From contig JAEWMB010000033.1 of assembly GCA_023457255.1 (NCBI GenBank), forward strand, positions 62,001-126,000: DNA of 64,000 nt, in the 5' to 3' direction. The translations under genes and the position numbers were made by a program. Below the pieces are notes generated by a model. That model saw only the letters and a program-made list of their open reading frames with translations. It made no database searches and was not told where the DNA came from. Of the stretch, positions 1-8,757 are shown one piece after another; within the stretch, counting starts at the first letter, position 1, and every line of letters starts with the position of its first letter. The stretch comes from Bacillota bacterium. Lineage in GTDB: Bacteria > Bacillota > Clostridia > Lachnospirales > Lachnospiraceae.

Positions 1-438
1 ATTAAATCCGTGAAGTATCTATCCGGCAGAAAGACCGTGAAGGACTTTCTTAGCGGTAAAGAAGGAATCCCTCTTACTCTTAGTAAGCATAACGCATCGA
101 TACAAGTGACCGTGCCCGGTCCGTATACGATATATGCTTCCGATTACCGGGGAAACAAGACCATCTACGTGATTGAATGTGAATTAATTCCTATCACTGA
201 CATTAACTTATCCGAAGAAACAAAAACCCTATCGATAGGCTCTGTCAGCCGCCTGGATGCAGATGTTGCACCTCGTATTAACACAGACCGACTTTATTAT
301 TATTCTTCTAATCCAACTGTTGCAAGTGTAAGCCAATGGGGGCTAATACATGCAAAGTCAAAAGGGCACGCTACGATATATGTACAATCATCAAGTGGGT
401 TGACAAGCAAGTGCAGAGTTATTGTTTCAAAAGAATAA
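1..438 (+). CDS. C-terminal part of an Ig-like (BIG2-type) surface protein, partial
   Basis: The reading frame is open from the first base, so this is the 3' end of a longer gene that begins outside the window; the GTG at position 10 is probably not its start. The last 80 or so residues have the look of a bacterial Ig-like group 2 domain: a paired ITDINLS and TLSIGS beginning, then YYYSSNPTVASVSQWGLIHAKSKGHATI, which resembles the usual 'W.SSN..VA.V...G.v.a...G.a.I' pattern. Such domains occur in secreted or wall-attached proteins and act as spacers or adhesive modules. The 60 residues before it (ASIQVTVPGPYTIYASDYRG) may form another beta-sandwich. No anchoring motif follows; the protein ends directly after the domain. 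The function of the whole protein cannot be told from this fragment. Confidence 0.6.
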   Translation: MKSVKYLSGRKTVKDFLSGKEGIPLTLSKHNASIQVTVPGPYTIYASDYRGNKTIYVIECELIPITDINLSEETKTLSIGSVSRLDADVAPRINTDRLYYYSSNPTVASVSQWGLIHAKSKGHATIYVQSSSGLTSKCRVIVSKE

Positions 439-477
439 GAACAATCCCTTCTGTCTTTGCATACTTTTAACCTATAA

Positions 478-523
478 AGAGGGTTATTGCAAAACAAGAA
501 TTTCCAGTCTGCAACAACCCTCT
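478..523. terminator. Bidirectional hairpin terminator
   Basis: Two 14-base arms (AGAGGGTTATTGCA and TGCAACAACCCTCT) pair with a single G-T wobble around an 18-base loop. The site lies between two convergent genes and could end both, although the T-rich tails are imperfect. Confidence 0.7.
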
Positions 524-607
524 CTATTTATAATTTTCCGTATAGTTATAATTTATAGCTTCTTAAAATTTATCCGAACACGAAACATCATGAATAGATT
601 TTCTTAA

Positions 608-2401
608 CTATATCAGGCTTTCAAATTCATCCAATAAATCTCCAAGCTTCTTAAGAGCTTCTTCCACCGGTGCCGAGGTACTCATATCAATTCCTGCTAT
701 CTTTAATAAAGAAATCGGATCTGCCGATCTGCCGCCGCTTAAAAATTGTAAATAGTCCTTCACTGCGGGTTCCCCTTCTGTTAAGATACGGTTTGATAAC
801 GCTACCGCAGCGGAGTACCCCGTTGCGTATTGAAATACATAATAATTGTAATAGAAATGAGGTATTCTAGCCCACTCAATCGCAATCTTATCATCAATTA
901 CTACATCTTTTCCATAGTATTTTTCATTTAGTCCACGGTATATTTCACAAAGCATATCCGCAGTCAGGGTTTCTCCCTGCTCCGATTTTGTATTAATCAA
1001 TAATTCAAACTCGGCAAACATGGTCTGACGGTATAGCGTTTTACGATAATTCTCAAGAAGATGATTGATTAAATACGCTCTCTTTTTCTTATCAGTTGTA
1101 TTCTTTAATAAATATTGCATTAACAGATTTTCATTACAGGTAGATGCTACCTCCGCAACAAAAATTACATAATCACTGTAAATGGTTGGCTGAGTATGAT
1201 TGGATAAATAAGAATGTAACGCATGACCCATTTCATGAGCCAGCGTAAACATGCTATCAAGAGTATCCGCATAATTCATTAAAACATAGGGATGAACTCT
1301 TGCTCCGGCTGAATAAGCCCCGCTGCGTTTCCCTTCATTTTCATAAACGTCGATCCAACGATTACGAAAGCCTTCTTCCAGAATACAGATATAATCCTTT
1401 CCCAATGGTCGTAACGCTTCTATAATCGTCTTCTTTGCTTCTTCAAAACTCACTTTGCTATCTGCTTCTTCCATAATTGGGTTATAAAGATCATACATAT
1501 GAAGCTCTTCTACACCAAGAACTTTCTTTCTTATCTCCATATAACGATGAAGATAAGGTAAATTTTTATTTACTGCTTCGATTAAGCTATGGTAAACCGA
1601 TACCGGTACCTCTGTAATATCAAGAGCTGCTTCCATCGTAGTGCTATATTTCTTAGCCTTTGCAAAGAACTGTAACTGCTTCACCTGCGCATTCAGGATT
1701 GATGCAGAGGTATTCTTAAATTGCTCATATACACTATAAAGAGCATCAAATGCTTCTTTTCTCACTCTCCTGTCTTTACTCTCCATAAATGGGATAAAGT
1801 TGCCATGAGTAACTCGAACCTTATCTCCATCCTCATCCGTAATTTCAGGGAATACTAAATCCGCATTGTCAAAGGTTGAATTAATACTTTCAGGTGCGGA
1901 AGCCATCTCTCCTGCCGCCGCCAGTAATCTTTCTTCCGCATCCGAGAGCACATGTTCCCTCATTCTTCTTTGAGATTCGATATGACGGCGATAAAGCTCT
2001 AATCCTTTTTCCTCCTGATAGAATTTTTCCATTATTTCGTCTGAAATCGAAATAATCTCAGGTGTTTCAAAAGAAAGTGCTTCCGAGACCTCAACATATA
2101 CAGATATCATGGCTCCGTCCATTGCTTGATAAGTAGAGTTCTTAGTGTCTTGATCACGTTTTCTTGAAGAATAATTCAATAAATCATCCAATAATCTAAG
2201 TAATTCTTCCACTTGCTGATAAAATTCCAGTAATGTCTTTGCATTGCTGCCAAGTTTACCTTTAAATTCGAATAATTTTTCCTTATATCCTTTTAATCTT
2301 TCGAGATTTTTGTACCATAGTTCATCACTGGCAAATAGGTCTTCCATTGCCCATGTATGCTCCACAGCGATTTCACTACGTTTTTTTAATTCTTTTGCCA
2401 T
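608..2401 (-). CDS. pepF: Oligoendopeptidase F (M3 family zinc peptidase)
   Basis: Predicted cytoplasmic metallopeptidase that cuts short peptides. The zinc motif HEMGH is at residues 389-393, and a downstream glutamate in FVAEVAS (near residue 417) fits the third zinc ligand of the M3 family. The length of 597 residues is normal for PepF, and the conserved C-terminal stretch ARIPHFYYNYYVFQYATGYSAA is typical. No signal peptide is visible. The gene begins 16 bases after a LacI-type regulator on the same strand, so the two are probably cotranscribed; that pairing is unusual because LacI proteins normally sit beside sugar genes. The ATG is preceded by AGGAGCC. Confidence 0.95.
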   Translation of the reverse strand: MAKELKKRSEIAVEHTWAMEDLFASDELWYKNLERLKGYKEKLFEFKGKLGSNAKTLLEFYQQVEELLRLLDDLLNYSSRKRDQDTKNSTYQAMDGAMISVYVEVSEALSFETPEIISISDEIMEKFYQEEKGLELYRRHIESQRRMREHVLSDAEERLLAAAGEMASAPESINSTFDNADLVFPEITDEDGDKVRVTHGNFIPFMESKDRRVRKEAFDALYSVYEQFKNTSASILNAQVKQLQFFAKAKKYSTTMEAALDITEVPVSVYHSLIEAVNKNLPYLHRYMEIRKKVLGVEELHMYDLYNPIMEEADSKVSFEEAKKTIIEALRPLGKDYICILEEGFRNRWIDVYENEGKRSGAYSAGARVHPYVLMNYADTLDSMFTLAHEMGHALHSYLSNHTQPTIYSDYVIFVAEVASTCNENLLMQYLLKNTTDKKKRAYLINHLLENYRKTLYRQTMFAEFELLINTKSEQGETLTADMLCEIYRGLNEKYYGKDVVIDDKIAIEWARIPHFYYNYYVFQYATGYSAAVALSNRILTEGEPAVKDYLQFLSGGRSADPISLLKIAGIDMSTSAPVEEALKKLGDLLDEFESLI

Positions 2402-2417
2402 GGTGGCTCCTTTCTAT

Positions 2418-3428
2418 TTATCTAAGTTTTTTAACAGAATCACCAAGAATTAATTCTGCCTTTAATACAATATGCTCCAAAGGGGTAGTCATAGGACTTT
2501 CCATTAAAGAAATTAATTTCTTTGCTGCCTGTTCTCCTAATTTTTCCGTATCCTGCTTTACTGTAGTCAGCTTTGGTTCCAGCGCCTGAGAGATAGAGAT
2601 ACCGTCAAAGCCTGCTACCGATATGTCCTCCGGAAACCTCAGTCCTGCCCTCTTGATGGCTTTTATCACACCAAGGGCAGCGTAGTCATCCGAAGCTATG
2701 ATACATGTTGGTTTGTCAGAAAGACTTAATAACTCATACGTAAATTCCTCAGCAGACTCAGCAAGGCGGTATTCTCCTTCCTTCATATAATGCTCCGGTA
2801 TCTGAATATCATGCTCGGCTAATACTTGGTGAAATGCAACCAAACGGTTATGTGTTACAGAACTCTTATTACCATGGATATATGCTATCTTCTTATGTCC
2901 AAAGGAAACAATATGCTCGACTAACTCTCTCATTCCGCCGGAATTATCCGATAATATGCTAATTGCTTCATTAAACGAATGATCAATTGTAACTACTGGG
3001 AAATCACTATTCACTACATCTAATACTTCCGGATTGGTAAAGTCGGCACATACAATACAGATTCCATCAAAATTTCGATATTTACAATGTTCAAGATATG
3101 TCATTCTACGATTTCCAACATTATTCTCAATAAAGGTAATATCATAGCCGCCTCGACTCGCATTTTCTCTAAGTGCCGCTAAAATGTGTGCAAAGTATTC
3201 ATTCTTTAAGCCATATACCGATAGTGTATCAAATAATACACCAATATTATACGACTTTTTTAGTTTAAGTTGTCTAGCATAAGAGTTTGGAACATAGCCC
3301 AGCTCTTCTGCTGCTTTCATAACCGCTTTTGAAGTCTCTTCCCCTATTTCACGGTATCCATTTAATACTTTACTCACCGTAGAAACCGATACCCCACATT
3401 TTAACGAAATATCCCGAATCGTAGCCAT
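2418..3428 (-). CDS. LacI family transcriptional regulator
   Basis: DNA-binding repressor-type protein of 336 residues. Residues 1-55 form the LacI helix-turn-helix and hinge helix (MATIRDISLKCGVSVSTVSKVLNG, then YVPNSYARQLK). The rest is a periplasmic-binding-protein-like effector domain with the usual IASDDYAALGVIKA and ISVAGFDG motifs and a C-terminal TTVKQD region, which in this family binds a sugar or nucleoside. The ligand cannot be read from the sequence. A good ribosome site (AGGAG) precedes the ATG. No sugar transport or catabolic genes adjoin it; the next gene in the same direction is oligoendopeptidase F. Confidence 0.93.
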   Translation of the reverse strand: MATIRDISLKCGVSVSTVSKVLNGYREIGEETSKAVMKAAEELGYVPNSYARQLKLKKSYNIGVLFDTLSVYGLKNEYFAHILAALRENASRGGYDITFIENNVGNRRMTYLEHCKYRNFDGICIVCADFTNPEVLDVVNSDFPVVTIDHSFNEAISILSDNSGGMRELVEHIVSFGHKKIAYIHGNKSSVTHNRLVAFHQVLAEHDIQIPEHYMKEGEYRLAESAEEFTYELLSLSDKPTCIIASDDYAALGVIKAIKRAGLRFPEDISVAGFDGISISQALEPKLTTVKQDTEKLGEQAAKKLISLMESPMTTPLEHIVLKAELILGDSVKKLR

Positions 3429-3549
3429 CTTCTTATTCTCCTGTACTGATTTTTTTCCTGACGAGTGCCGTAATGCCCTTTTCCTTATTTATAGAAAAAT
3501 CATGTTTCAGTTTCCTATAACTTACAATACATTTTAACTTACTATGTTT

Positions 3550-4056
3550 TTACCATTGATTCATGGCCTTCGATAATGTTTTCCAAACTATCGCTCCAAC
3601 AATCCCAATCACCGTTCCCATACCGATTCCTCCAAGAATCAGGTAAGGAAGCTGAAATATAATAAGTCTTCCTAACACATACATTGCTACAATAATCTGA
3701 CCCACATTATGCGCAACACCGCCGGCAATGGAGACACCAATCATACTGAAACCTTTCATTTTTTTCAGACAAATCATTGTTATCAAACTTAGAAAAGCTC
3801 CAGCCATGCTAAACCAAAACATTGACATATTGCCAAAGGTCAAGCTTACTAAGACCACTCTCACTACAGATAAACTAAATGCAGCATTTACTCCGAGCGC
3901 ATACAATCCAATTAATACAACAATGTTCGCTAAACCAAGCTTAACCCCGGGAATTGGTATCGGTATTGAAATCAGGTTTTCGATGTAACTTAAAATAAAG
4001 GCAAGCGCAATTAACATCCCATAGAGTGCTGTTTTTTTTGTGGTACTTTTATGCAT
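3550..4056 (-). CDS. Gx transporter family / heptaprenyl diphosphate synthase component I-like membrane protein
   Basis: A 168-residue integral membrane protein with about five hydrophobic segments. The N-terminal half (LSYIENLISIPIPIPGVKLG, then LANIVVLIGLYALG) and the central GGVAHNVGQIIVA motif match the family annotated as 'heptaprenyl diphosphate synthase component I' or 'Gx transporter' (PF07456). Despite the name, the protein is all membrane and related to ECF-type substrate-binding components, so a small-molecule uptake role is plausible. The usual partner, a small NusG-domain-II protein, is not next to it here. A strong promoter lies about 130 bases upstream. Confidence 0.85.
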   Translation of the reverse strand: MHKSTTKKTALYGMLIALAFILSYIENLISIPIPIPGVKLGLANIVVLIGLYALGVNAAFSLSVVRVVLVSLTFGNMSMFWFSMAGAFLSLITMICLKKMKGFSMIGVSIAGGVAHNVGQIIVAMYVLGRLIIFQLPYLILGGIGMGTVIGIVGAIVWKTLSKAMNQW

Positions 4057-4183
4057 AGTATACCTTTGCCTTTCTAGTTCTCAAGAAGCAGTACCCATGT
4101 CATAAGCATAGCCTTTCTCTTTCTTTTCACGGCTATACTGAAATCTCCATAGAGAAGTTTATCTACCATGCTCCATGTCATGA

Positions 4184-4212
4184 ATTATATACCATTTAAA
4201 TAAGTGAGACAA
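4184..4212 (-). promoter_or_regulatory. Sigma-A-type promoter for the Gx transporter gene
   Basis: On the minus strand, TTGTCT (4212-4207) and TATAAT (4189-4184) are separated by 17 bases. The transcript would have a leader of about 120 bases. In that leader TATAGCC and GGCTATG could pair. Confidence 0.65.
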
Positions 4213-4292
4213 GGGTATATTCTTTTATTTTTATGTACTTTTCAATAAATTACTGCTTCTGCCAAATCCATATAGGTCTATCCATAACAAAA

Positions 4293-4396
4293 AAAGACTG
4301 CCGCAAAAAGAAGAATAATTACTGGATATTGTAGGTAAGCGAATGCATTATCTACGATATCTGGCATAAATTTTCTTTTTGTAACAGCCTCTTAGA
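4293..4396 (-). terminator. Long imperfect inverted repeat ending in a T run, likely terminator of the exporter operon
   Basis: The two halves (4293-4338 and 4346-4396) are imperfect reverse complements of each other over almost their whole length, giving a hairpin of about 100 bases. The core GATATTGTAGGTAA pairs with TTATCTACGATATC, and the outer part pairs around CAAAAAGAA and TTCTTTTTG. Read on the minus strand it ends GCGGCAGTCTTTTTTT, as an intrinsic terminator would. It sits 36 bases after the permease stop codon. It is much longer than a standard terminator and may be a dispersed repeat element recruited as one. Confidence 0.6.
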
Positions 4397-4431
4397 TGTT
4401 TTACTACTCTGTTCCCCTAGCTTGCTAACCC

Positions 4432-5778
4432 CTAGCCTTCTGTTTTCATTGCCTCAATAGCACTAATCTTTGTAGCACGTCGTGCAGGAATATAACCTGC
4501 TATAACACCTACTAAAACAGCAAATGAAGTTGCTAAGATTGGAAGCCACCATGGAATTTGTGAGAAATCTGTCCCTGTTCCGTCAACGTACCACCCATTT
4601 CCGGGGATGATGCTGGAGATTAATTTTCCACCATATTTATTCACAGCCCAGGAAGCCAGGTAACTAAATGCAATACCAATGCCTCCGCCAATCAGACCAA
4701 TCATACCTGCTTCAAATAAAAACAGCTTTTTAACATCACGAACCAAACAGCCAAGCACTTTCATGACACCAATTTCTTTTGTTCGCTCATAAATAGACAT
4801 AATCATTGTATTTGCAATATTGATTGCAGAGACAAGCATCGCAATTAAACCGATACCGGCAAATACATTCTTTAACATATCGGCAGTTTCAATCATTGGG
4901 CCAAGATCCTGCATCGCACTATACGCTTGCAATCCTAATGCTTGAATATCTTCCACTACCTTATTTGCATCGCGGATATTATCTGCGTTTACCCAGGCTG
5001 TGGAGTAAGTCTCAATTGACTTCATTGCTTTTTTTCTATCCTCAACCTTCAGTGTATTTGCATACTTTGTATAGATTTCTTTAAAGTAGTCAATATCCAT
5101 AAAGGCACCGTAGGAATATCTTGTATTTTCATCATTTGTGAAATAAGCATAATTATCATTAACCGTAACCTTATAAGGACGCTTCTTATTATTCTCCGGA
5201 TAATCCTGGAAGGTGAAGGTCACTTTATCCTTTGTCAAGTCAACCGTCTTGCTCTTTCCATATCTGGAGGACCAGTCATAAAAATCCCTAAGACTCTGTG
5301 ACCCTAACAATATTTTGGTATTATCCTTCTTAGAGGGATACGAACCATCTTCCAGCATAGGAATGCCAAACTCTTGAAGCACGGAAAAATCTACTGCCAT
5401 TATATTAAGCCAGGACTGATATTTCCCGCTCACTGGGTTCGCATATTTTTCAATAACCGGAGATACAAATTTTACATTCTTAATCTGTCTTATCTGTTGA
5501 AGCATATCATCATCCAGCTGGACCTGCTTTTGCTGTCCACCATCGGATGAACCAATCCAAACACCACTATTTCCGCCGGTAGGATACACATAGATTAAGG
5601 ACAAACTTCCATTTGTCATGACAGCCTGCTCATATACACTATCGATACCGATACCGATGGATATCATGACTACAATTGAGATTGTACCGATTACCATACC
5701 AACGACGGTTAGTGCAGTTCTTGCTTTTCTACGAAACAGGTTCCGTAAACCCATCTTTAACAAATCACTAATCTTCAT
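4432..5778 (-). CDS. MacB/FtsX-type ABC transporter permease
   Basis: Predicted membrane component of an ABC exporter, 448 residues. It has the standard layout: an N-terminal transmembrane helix after an amphipathic start (LLKMGLRNLFRRKARTALT), a large extracytoplasmic domain of roughly 250 residues, then three C-terminal helices in the FtsX fold (NIANTMIMSIYERTKEIGVMK is the coupling region) and the end RATKISAIEAMK. A longer frame reaches 5832, but the ATG at 5778 is preferred because AAAGGA lies upstream and the first 18 residues of the longer frame are not like the family. The start overlaps the preceding 80-residue gene by 11 bases, so the two are probably translationally coupled. Its ATPase partner is at 8758-9636. 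Confidence 0.92.
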   Translation of the reverse strand: MKISDLLKMGLRNLFRRKARTALTVVGMVIGTISIVVMISIGIGIDSVYEQAVMTNGSLSLIYVYPTGGNSGVWIGSSDGGQQKQVQLDDDMLQQIRQIKNVKFVSPVIEKYANPVSGKYQSWLNIMAVDFSVLQEFGIPMLEDGSYPSKKDNTKILLGSQSLRDFYDWSSRYGKSKTVDLTKDKVTFTFQDYPENNKKRPYKVTVNDNYAYFTNDENTRYSYGAFMDIDYFKEIYTKYANTLKVEDRKKAMKSIETYSTAWVNADNIRDANKVVEDIQALGLQAYSAMQDLGPMIETADMLKNVFAGIGLIAMLVSAINIANTMIMSIYERTKEIGVMKVLGCLVRDVKKLFLFEAGMIGLIGGGIGIAFSYLASWAVNKYGGKLISSIIPGNGWYVDGTGTDFSQIPWWLPILATSFAVLVGVIAGYIPARRATKISAIEAMKTEG

Positions 5779-6010
5779 ACAGATCAAGTCCTTTTTTGAT
5801 TCTCTTCTTTGCCAACAAGATACCGATTGCAATGCTAAGTACTAAGGTAGCTGAAGTAACTCCAATAACAAAAGGCCAGCTTGACATAACGGTGCCCTTT
5901 GCACTATTTACCGGTACTTCTCCAATCATCTTTCCATCCATAGAACCTTCAAATCCTACCATGACATCAAATGTTACCGTTTGCTGTAAAAATTCTATAT
6001 TATTAACCAT
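5768..6010 (-). CDS. Small single-pass membrane protein of unknown function
   Basis: An 80-residue protein with a polar, probably extracytoplasmic N-terminal half (MVGFEGSMDGKMIGEVPVN), one hydrophobic helix (residues about 45-67, SWPFVIGVTSATLVLSIAIG) and a short basic tail KKRIKKG. The start has a purine-rich ribosome site (GGGGATGAGGAAAG). It lies 17 bases after the CARDB-type protein gene and overlaps the permease gene by 11 bases, so it belongs to the exporter operon. No family was recognised. It could be an accessory subunit of the transporter. Confidence 0.7.
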   Translation of the reverse strand: MVNNIEFLQQTVTFDVMVGFEGSMDGKMIGEVPVNSAKGTVMSSWPFVIGVTSATLVLSIAIGILLAKKRIKKGLDLYED

Positions 6011-6027
6011 CTTTCCTCATCCCCTTC

Positions 6028-8517
6028 TTAGAAATTACTGTCTTGTTTGTGAAGTTTTCTTTTCTGAACTTTAATTACTATCAAGCGAGCCACCGGAATA
6101 ATTACCACCAAAATTGCAAGCTGAATCACAGCAAAGATCCATGGAGCCACAATATCCTTTGGTGCACTTGCAGTTAAATCCTCATTAAAGATTGGAACCT
6201 CATCGATTGGTGGAATTTCAGGAACATAACTGCTATTTACAAAAATATCGCTAAATTCATAAGAGTGAGATACTTCTTCTCCTGTACTGTCTTCAAATAA
6301 AATATATAGGGTACCGGAAGCGGTTCCTTCTACCTGGGGCATAACTGGTATTTCTATATATTCAGGGCTGCCCGGTGATATCGTGCCAAGATAAAACGTT
6401 GTTCCGCCGTTATCCAATGTAAAATCGCCTTCTAAAGAAAATCTCACGTTATTTAAAGGTGATTTTCCCATGTTAATAAATTCAAATGTCATTGTACTTG
6501 TAATACCGATAGTCGGCATCTCACCATACATACCGACAGCAAAATTCTGAATGGAAGGTCTAAGATTCTCCACAGCTTGAAGTTTTAACTTATCCGTGGT
6601 TTTAACGCCGCCTGCCTCTTGATCTACTTTGTTCATTCCATCATACTCATATTCAAAAGTAAGTTCAAGTTCATAAGCTCCCGTTGTGACATCTGATTTT
6701 ACTTTCATACTCATTGTTTGCTCATATTCAGTACCCGGTTCAATGCTTGGAATATAAAAACTGTTACTGCCTTGAGTTGCGGAAAATACATTGTCTGCCT
6801 GAGTCACAGTGACTTTAATATTCTTTGCAGACTTTGACATATGGGTGTTCTTGACATTAAAGGTGAAATTGAAGGTAGATCCGGCTTTTAGTTCTTCCTG
6901 GTCTACGGTATATCCGCTGATGATAAGTTTTGGCTTACTGTTGGAGTCATTTATAACATTTAAAATATAAATCGGTGACTTCATACTTTGCTTTGATGCA
7001 CTGCCATCCACATAGTCGCATCCAATAATTAAGGTATTTAAGCCTTCTGCAATATTTGCTCCTACTTTAAAATCAAGAGTAACTGTTCTTGTTTCCCCTG
7101 CTTTTAATGAGCCGATATTCCGTACTGCCTGAGAATCGAGCGGCTCAAATCCCGCACTGCTTAGCTCCTGTCCGGACAGCGTAACATCAGTAATCGTAGA
7201 ATTACCCTTATTCTGTACATTAAAAGTTACGGACAATTTTTGTCCTACCACTGGAGAAGCCGGGCTCTGAACTGCTCCGCTAATCACTACTTCACCAGTT
7301 TGCTCCGGTGTCTCCGGCTTTACTACAGTTAAGTATGCCTTGGTAACAGCAGAACGAGTTTCCCCATTACTGTCTGTATAGCTTACCTGAACTGAGATTT
7401 CCTGCAAGCCTGCCGTTGCAGAATCAGTTACTAACAGTGGAATTGTAAAATTATGCTTTCCACCCGCAAAAATATCGCTTACTTTAATACCCTCTGTTTC
7501 ATTTTTAGCTATGATACCATTGCTTACGCCCACTCCCCCGGCAATGGATACTACAACATTGGTTGCTTTCTGCTTTCCGATATTTTCAATCGTTCCTTTT
7601 AATTGATAGGAGGAACCGGCTAAAATCTTATCATTTACTGAATTACTTTCAATTGTTAGTTTAGCATCCTCAGAAACTTCTGTGCTTATTTTTTTGAGAG
7701 TGATGTAAATACTCTTGCCCACACTTCCGTCTTTTCTTTCAATATCCTTATACGTAAAATTAGCTGAAATTGTTTGAAGACCCTCTTTTGCTGTTGGTAA
7801 TACTTTTACCGGCACCTTTATTGTTTTGCTCTCTCCGGCTTTTAAATCACCAACCTTGATACTCTCAATTGTATATCCGGGAATCATTCCGCTATCTTTA
7901 TAATCTAATGTTACATAAGTATTATATGCTGCAATTTCACCTTCATTTTTAACAACAAAGGATAAATCAAAGCTGTTGCCGATGGCCGCTGCATCTTCAT
8001 TATAGGAAATTTTATCAATCGTAATTTGAATTGGTGCTTTTTCCTTGGTAACCCGAACAGATAAAGGTAATGATGTGCTAACTATTGGATACTGACCATT
8101 CATATCATCAAATTCAATACTGGTGTACTCTAAGTTGATATCAAGGTCATAGATGCCAATACCGGCACTGTCTTTCATGATAACGTCAAACTCCAGGAAG
8201 GCACCATCTATGGTGCTGATACCTTGTACTTCACCGGTTATATTTTGATTTGTAATGGTAACATCACCAACAGTAAATGGTGCATCATTAGCCGGCCTTG
8301 CAACAATTTGAGGTTTTTGTATGTAGGTTCTTGTAGCTACAACCGGAATCTTAACATGCGTTACTTCACCAGGATTCGCATCAATTACATTCTTCTTACT
8401 ATCGCTTAACTTAATATAAACCTTATCCGATTCCGCATTTGCGGTGGCTGCATTTCCAAATCCCGCAAGAATCATGGAGCATATCAGAAACAATGCCATT
8501 AATTTCTTTACTTTCAT
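6028..8517 (-). CDS. Large surface protein with CARDB-type repeats, membrane anchored
   Basis: An 829-residue exported protein. Residues 1-29 form a signal peptide (KKLMALFLICSMILAGFG, then cleavage near ATANAES). The mature part consists of repeated beta-sandwich units of about 110-120 residues. Each unit shows the CARDB or NEW3-like pattern of 'NxGxxxaxNV.V.l' followed by 'l.aGes.t..v.v.v...a..G...i.v...Y.d': examples are IGKQKATNVVVSIAGG and VGDLKAGESKTIKVPVKV. Residues about 790-815 are a transmembrane helix followed by a basic tail (KVQKRKLHKQ), so the domain array projects outward from the membrane. It is encoded between the ATPase and the permease of a MacB-type exporter. A related arrangement (COG1361 protein with an ABC permease) is known in clostridia; the substrate is unknown. 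Confidence 0.82.
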   Translation of the reverse strand: MKVKKLMALFLICSMILAGFGNAATANAESDKVYIKLSDSKKNVIDANPGEVTHVKIPVVATRTYIQKPQIVARPANDAPFTVGDVTITNQNITGEVQGISTIDGAFLEFDVIMKDSAGIGIYDLDINLEYTSIEFDDMNGQYPIVSTSLPLSVRVTKEKAPIQITIDKISYNEDAAAIGNSFDLSFVVKNEGEIAAYNTYVTLDYKDSGMIPGYTIESIKVGDLKAGESKTIKVPVKVLPTAKEGLQTISANFTYKDIERKDGSVGKSIYITLKKISTEVSEDAKLTIESNSVNDKILAGSSYQLKGTIENIGKQKATNVVVSIAGGVGVSNGIIAKNETEGIKVSDIFAGGKHNFTIPLLVTDSATAGLQEISVQVSYTDSNGETRSAVTKAYLTVVKPETPEQTGEVVISGAVQSPASPVVGQKLSVTFNVQNKGNSTITDVTLSGQELSSAGFEPLDSQAVRNIGSLKAGETRTVTLDFKVGANIAEGLNTLIIGCDYVDGSASKQSMKSPIYILNVINDSNSKPKLIISGYTVDQEELKAGSTFNFTFNVKNTHMSKSAKNIKVTVTQADNVFSATQGSNSFYIPSIEPGTEYEQTMSMKVKSDVTTGAYELELTFEYEYDGMNKVDQEAGGVKTTDKLKLQAVENLRPSIQNFAVGMYGEMPTIGITSTMTFEFINMGKSPLNNVRFSLEGDFTLDNGGTTFYLGTISPGSPEYIEIPVMPQVEGTASGTLYILFEDSTGEEVSHSYEFSDIFVNSSYVPEIPPIDEVPIFNEDLTASAPKDIVAPWIFAVIQLAILVVIIPVARLIVIKVQKRKLHKQDSNF

Positions 8518-8757
8518 TTCTCATCCCTCTTCTTTCATATTCTTTCAAATTTAATAATCAGGTTATAAGTTCATTTTTACCTGCATTCCTACGCAAGCTT
8601 TTGCGTATCTAAGTTTGATGCTGCAAGAATAAGACTTCTGGTCAGTTACGCTTTTTCTCGCCCCTACAACGTCTCTGCACCTTCCTATAAGCTTATTGAT
8701 TTTAATAAACTACTATTTGTTTTACTCAAGGAACCTTCCATACATCTCTCCGATTAC

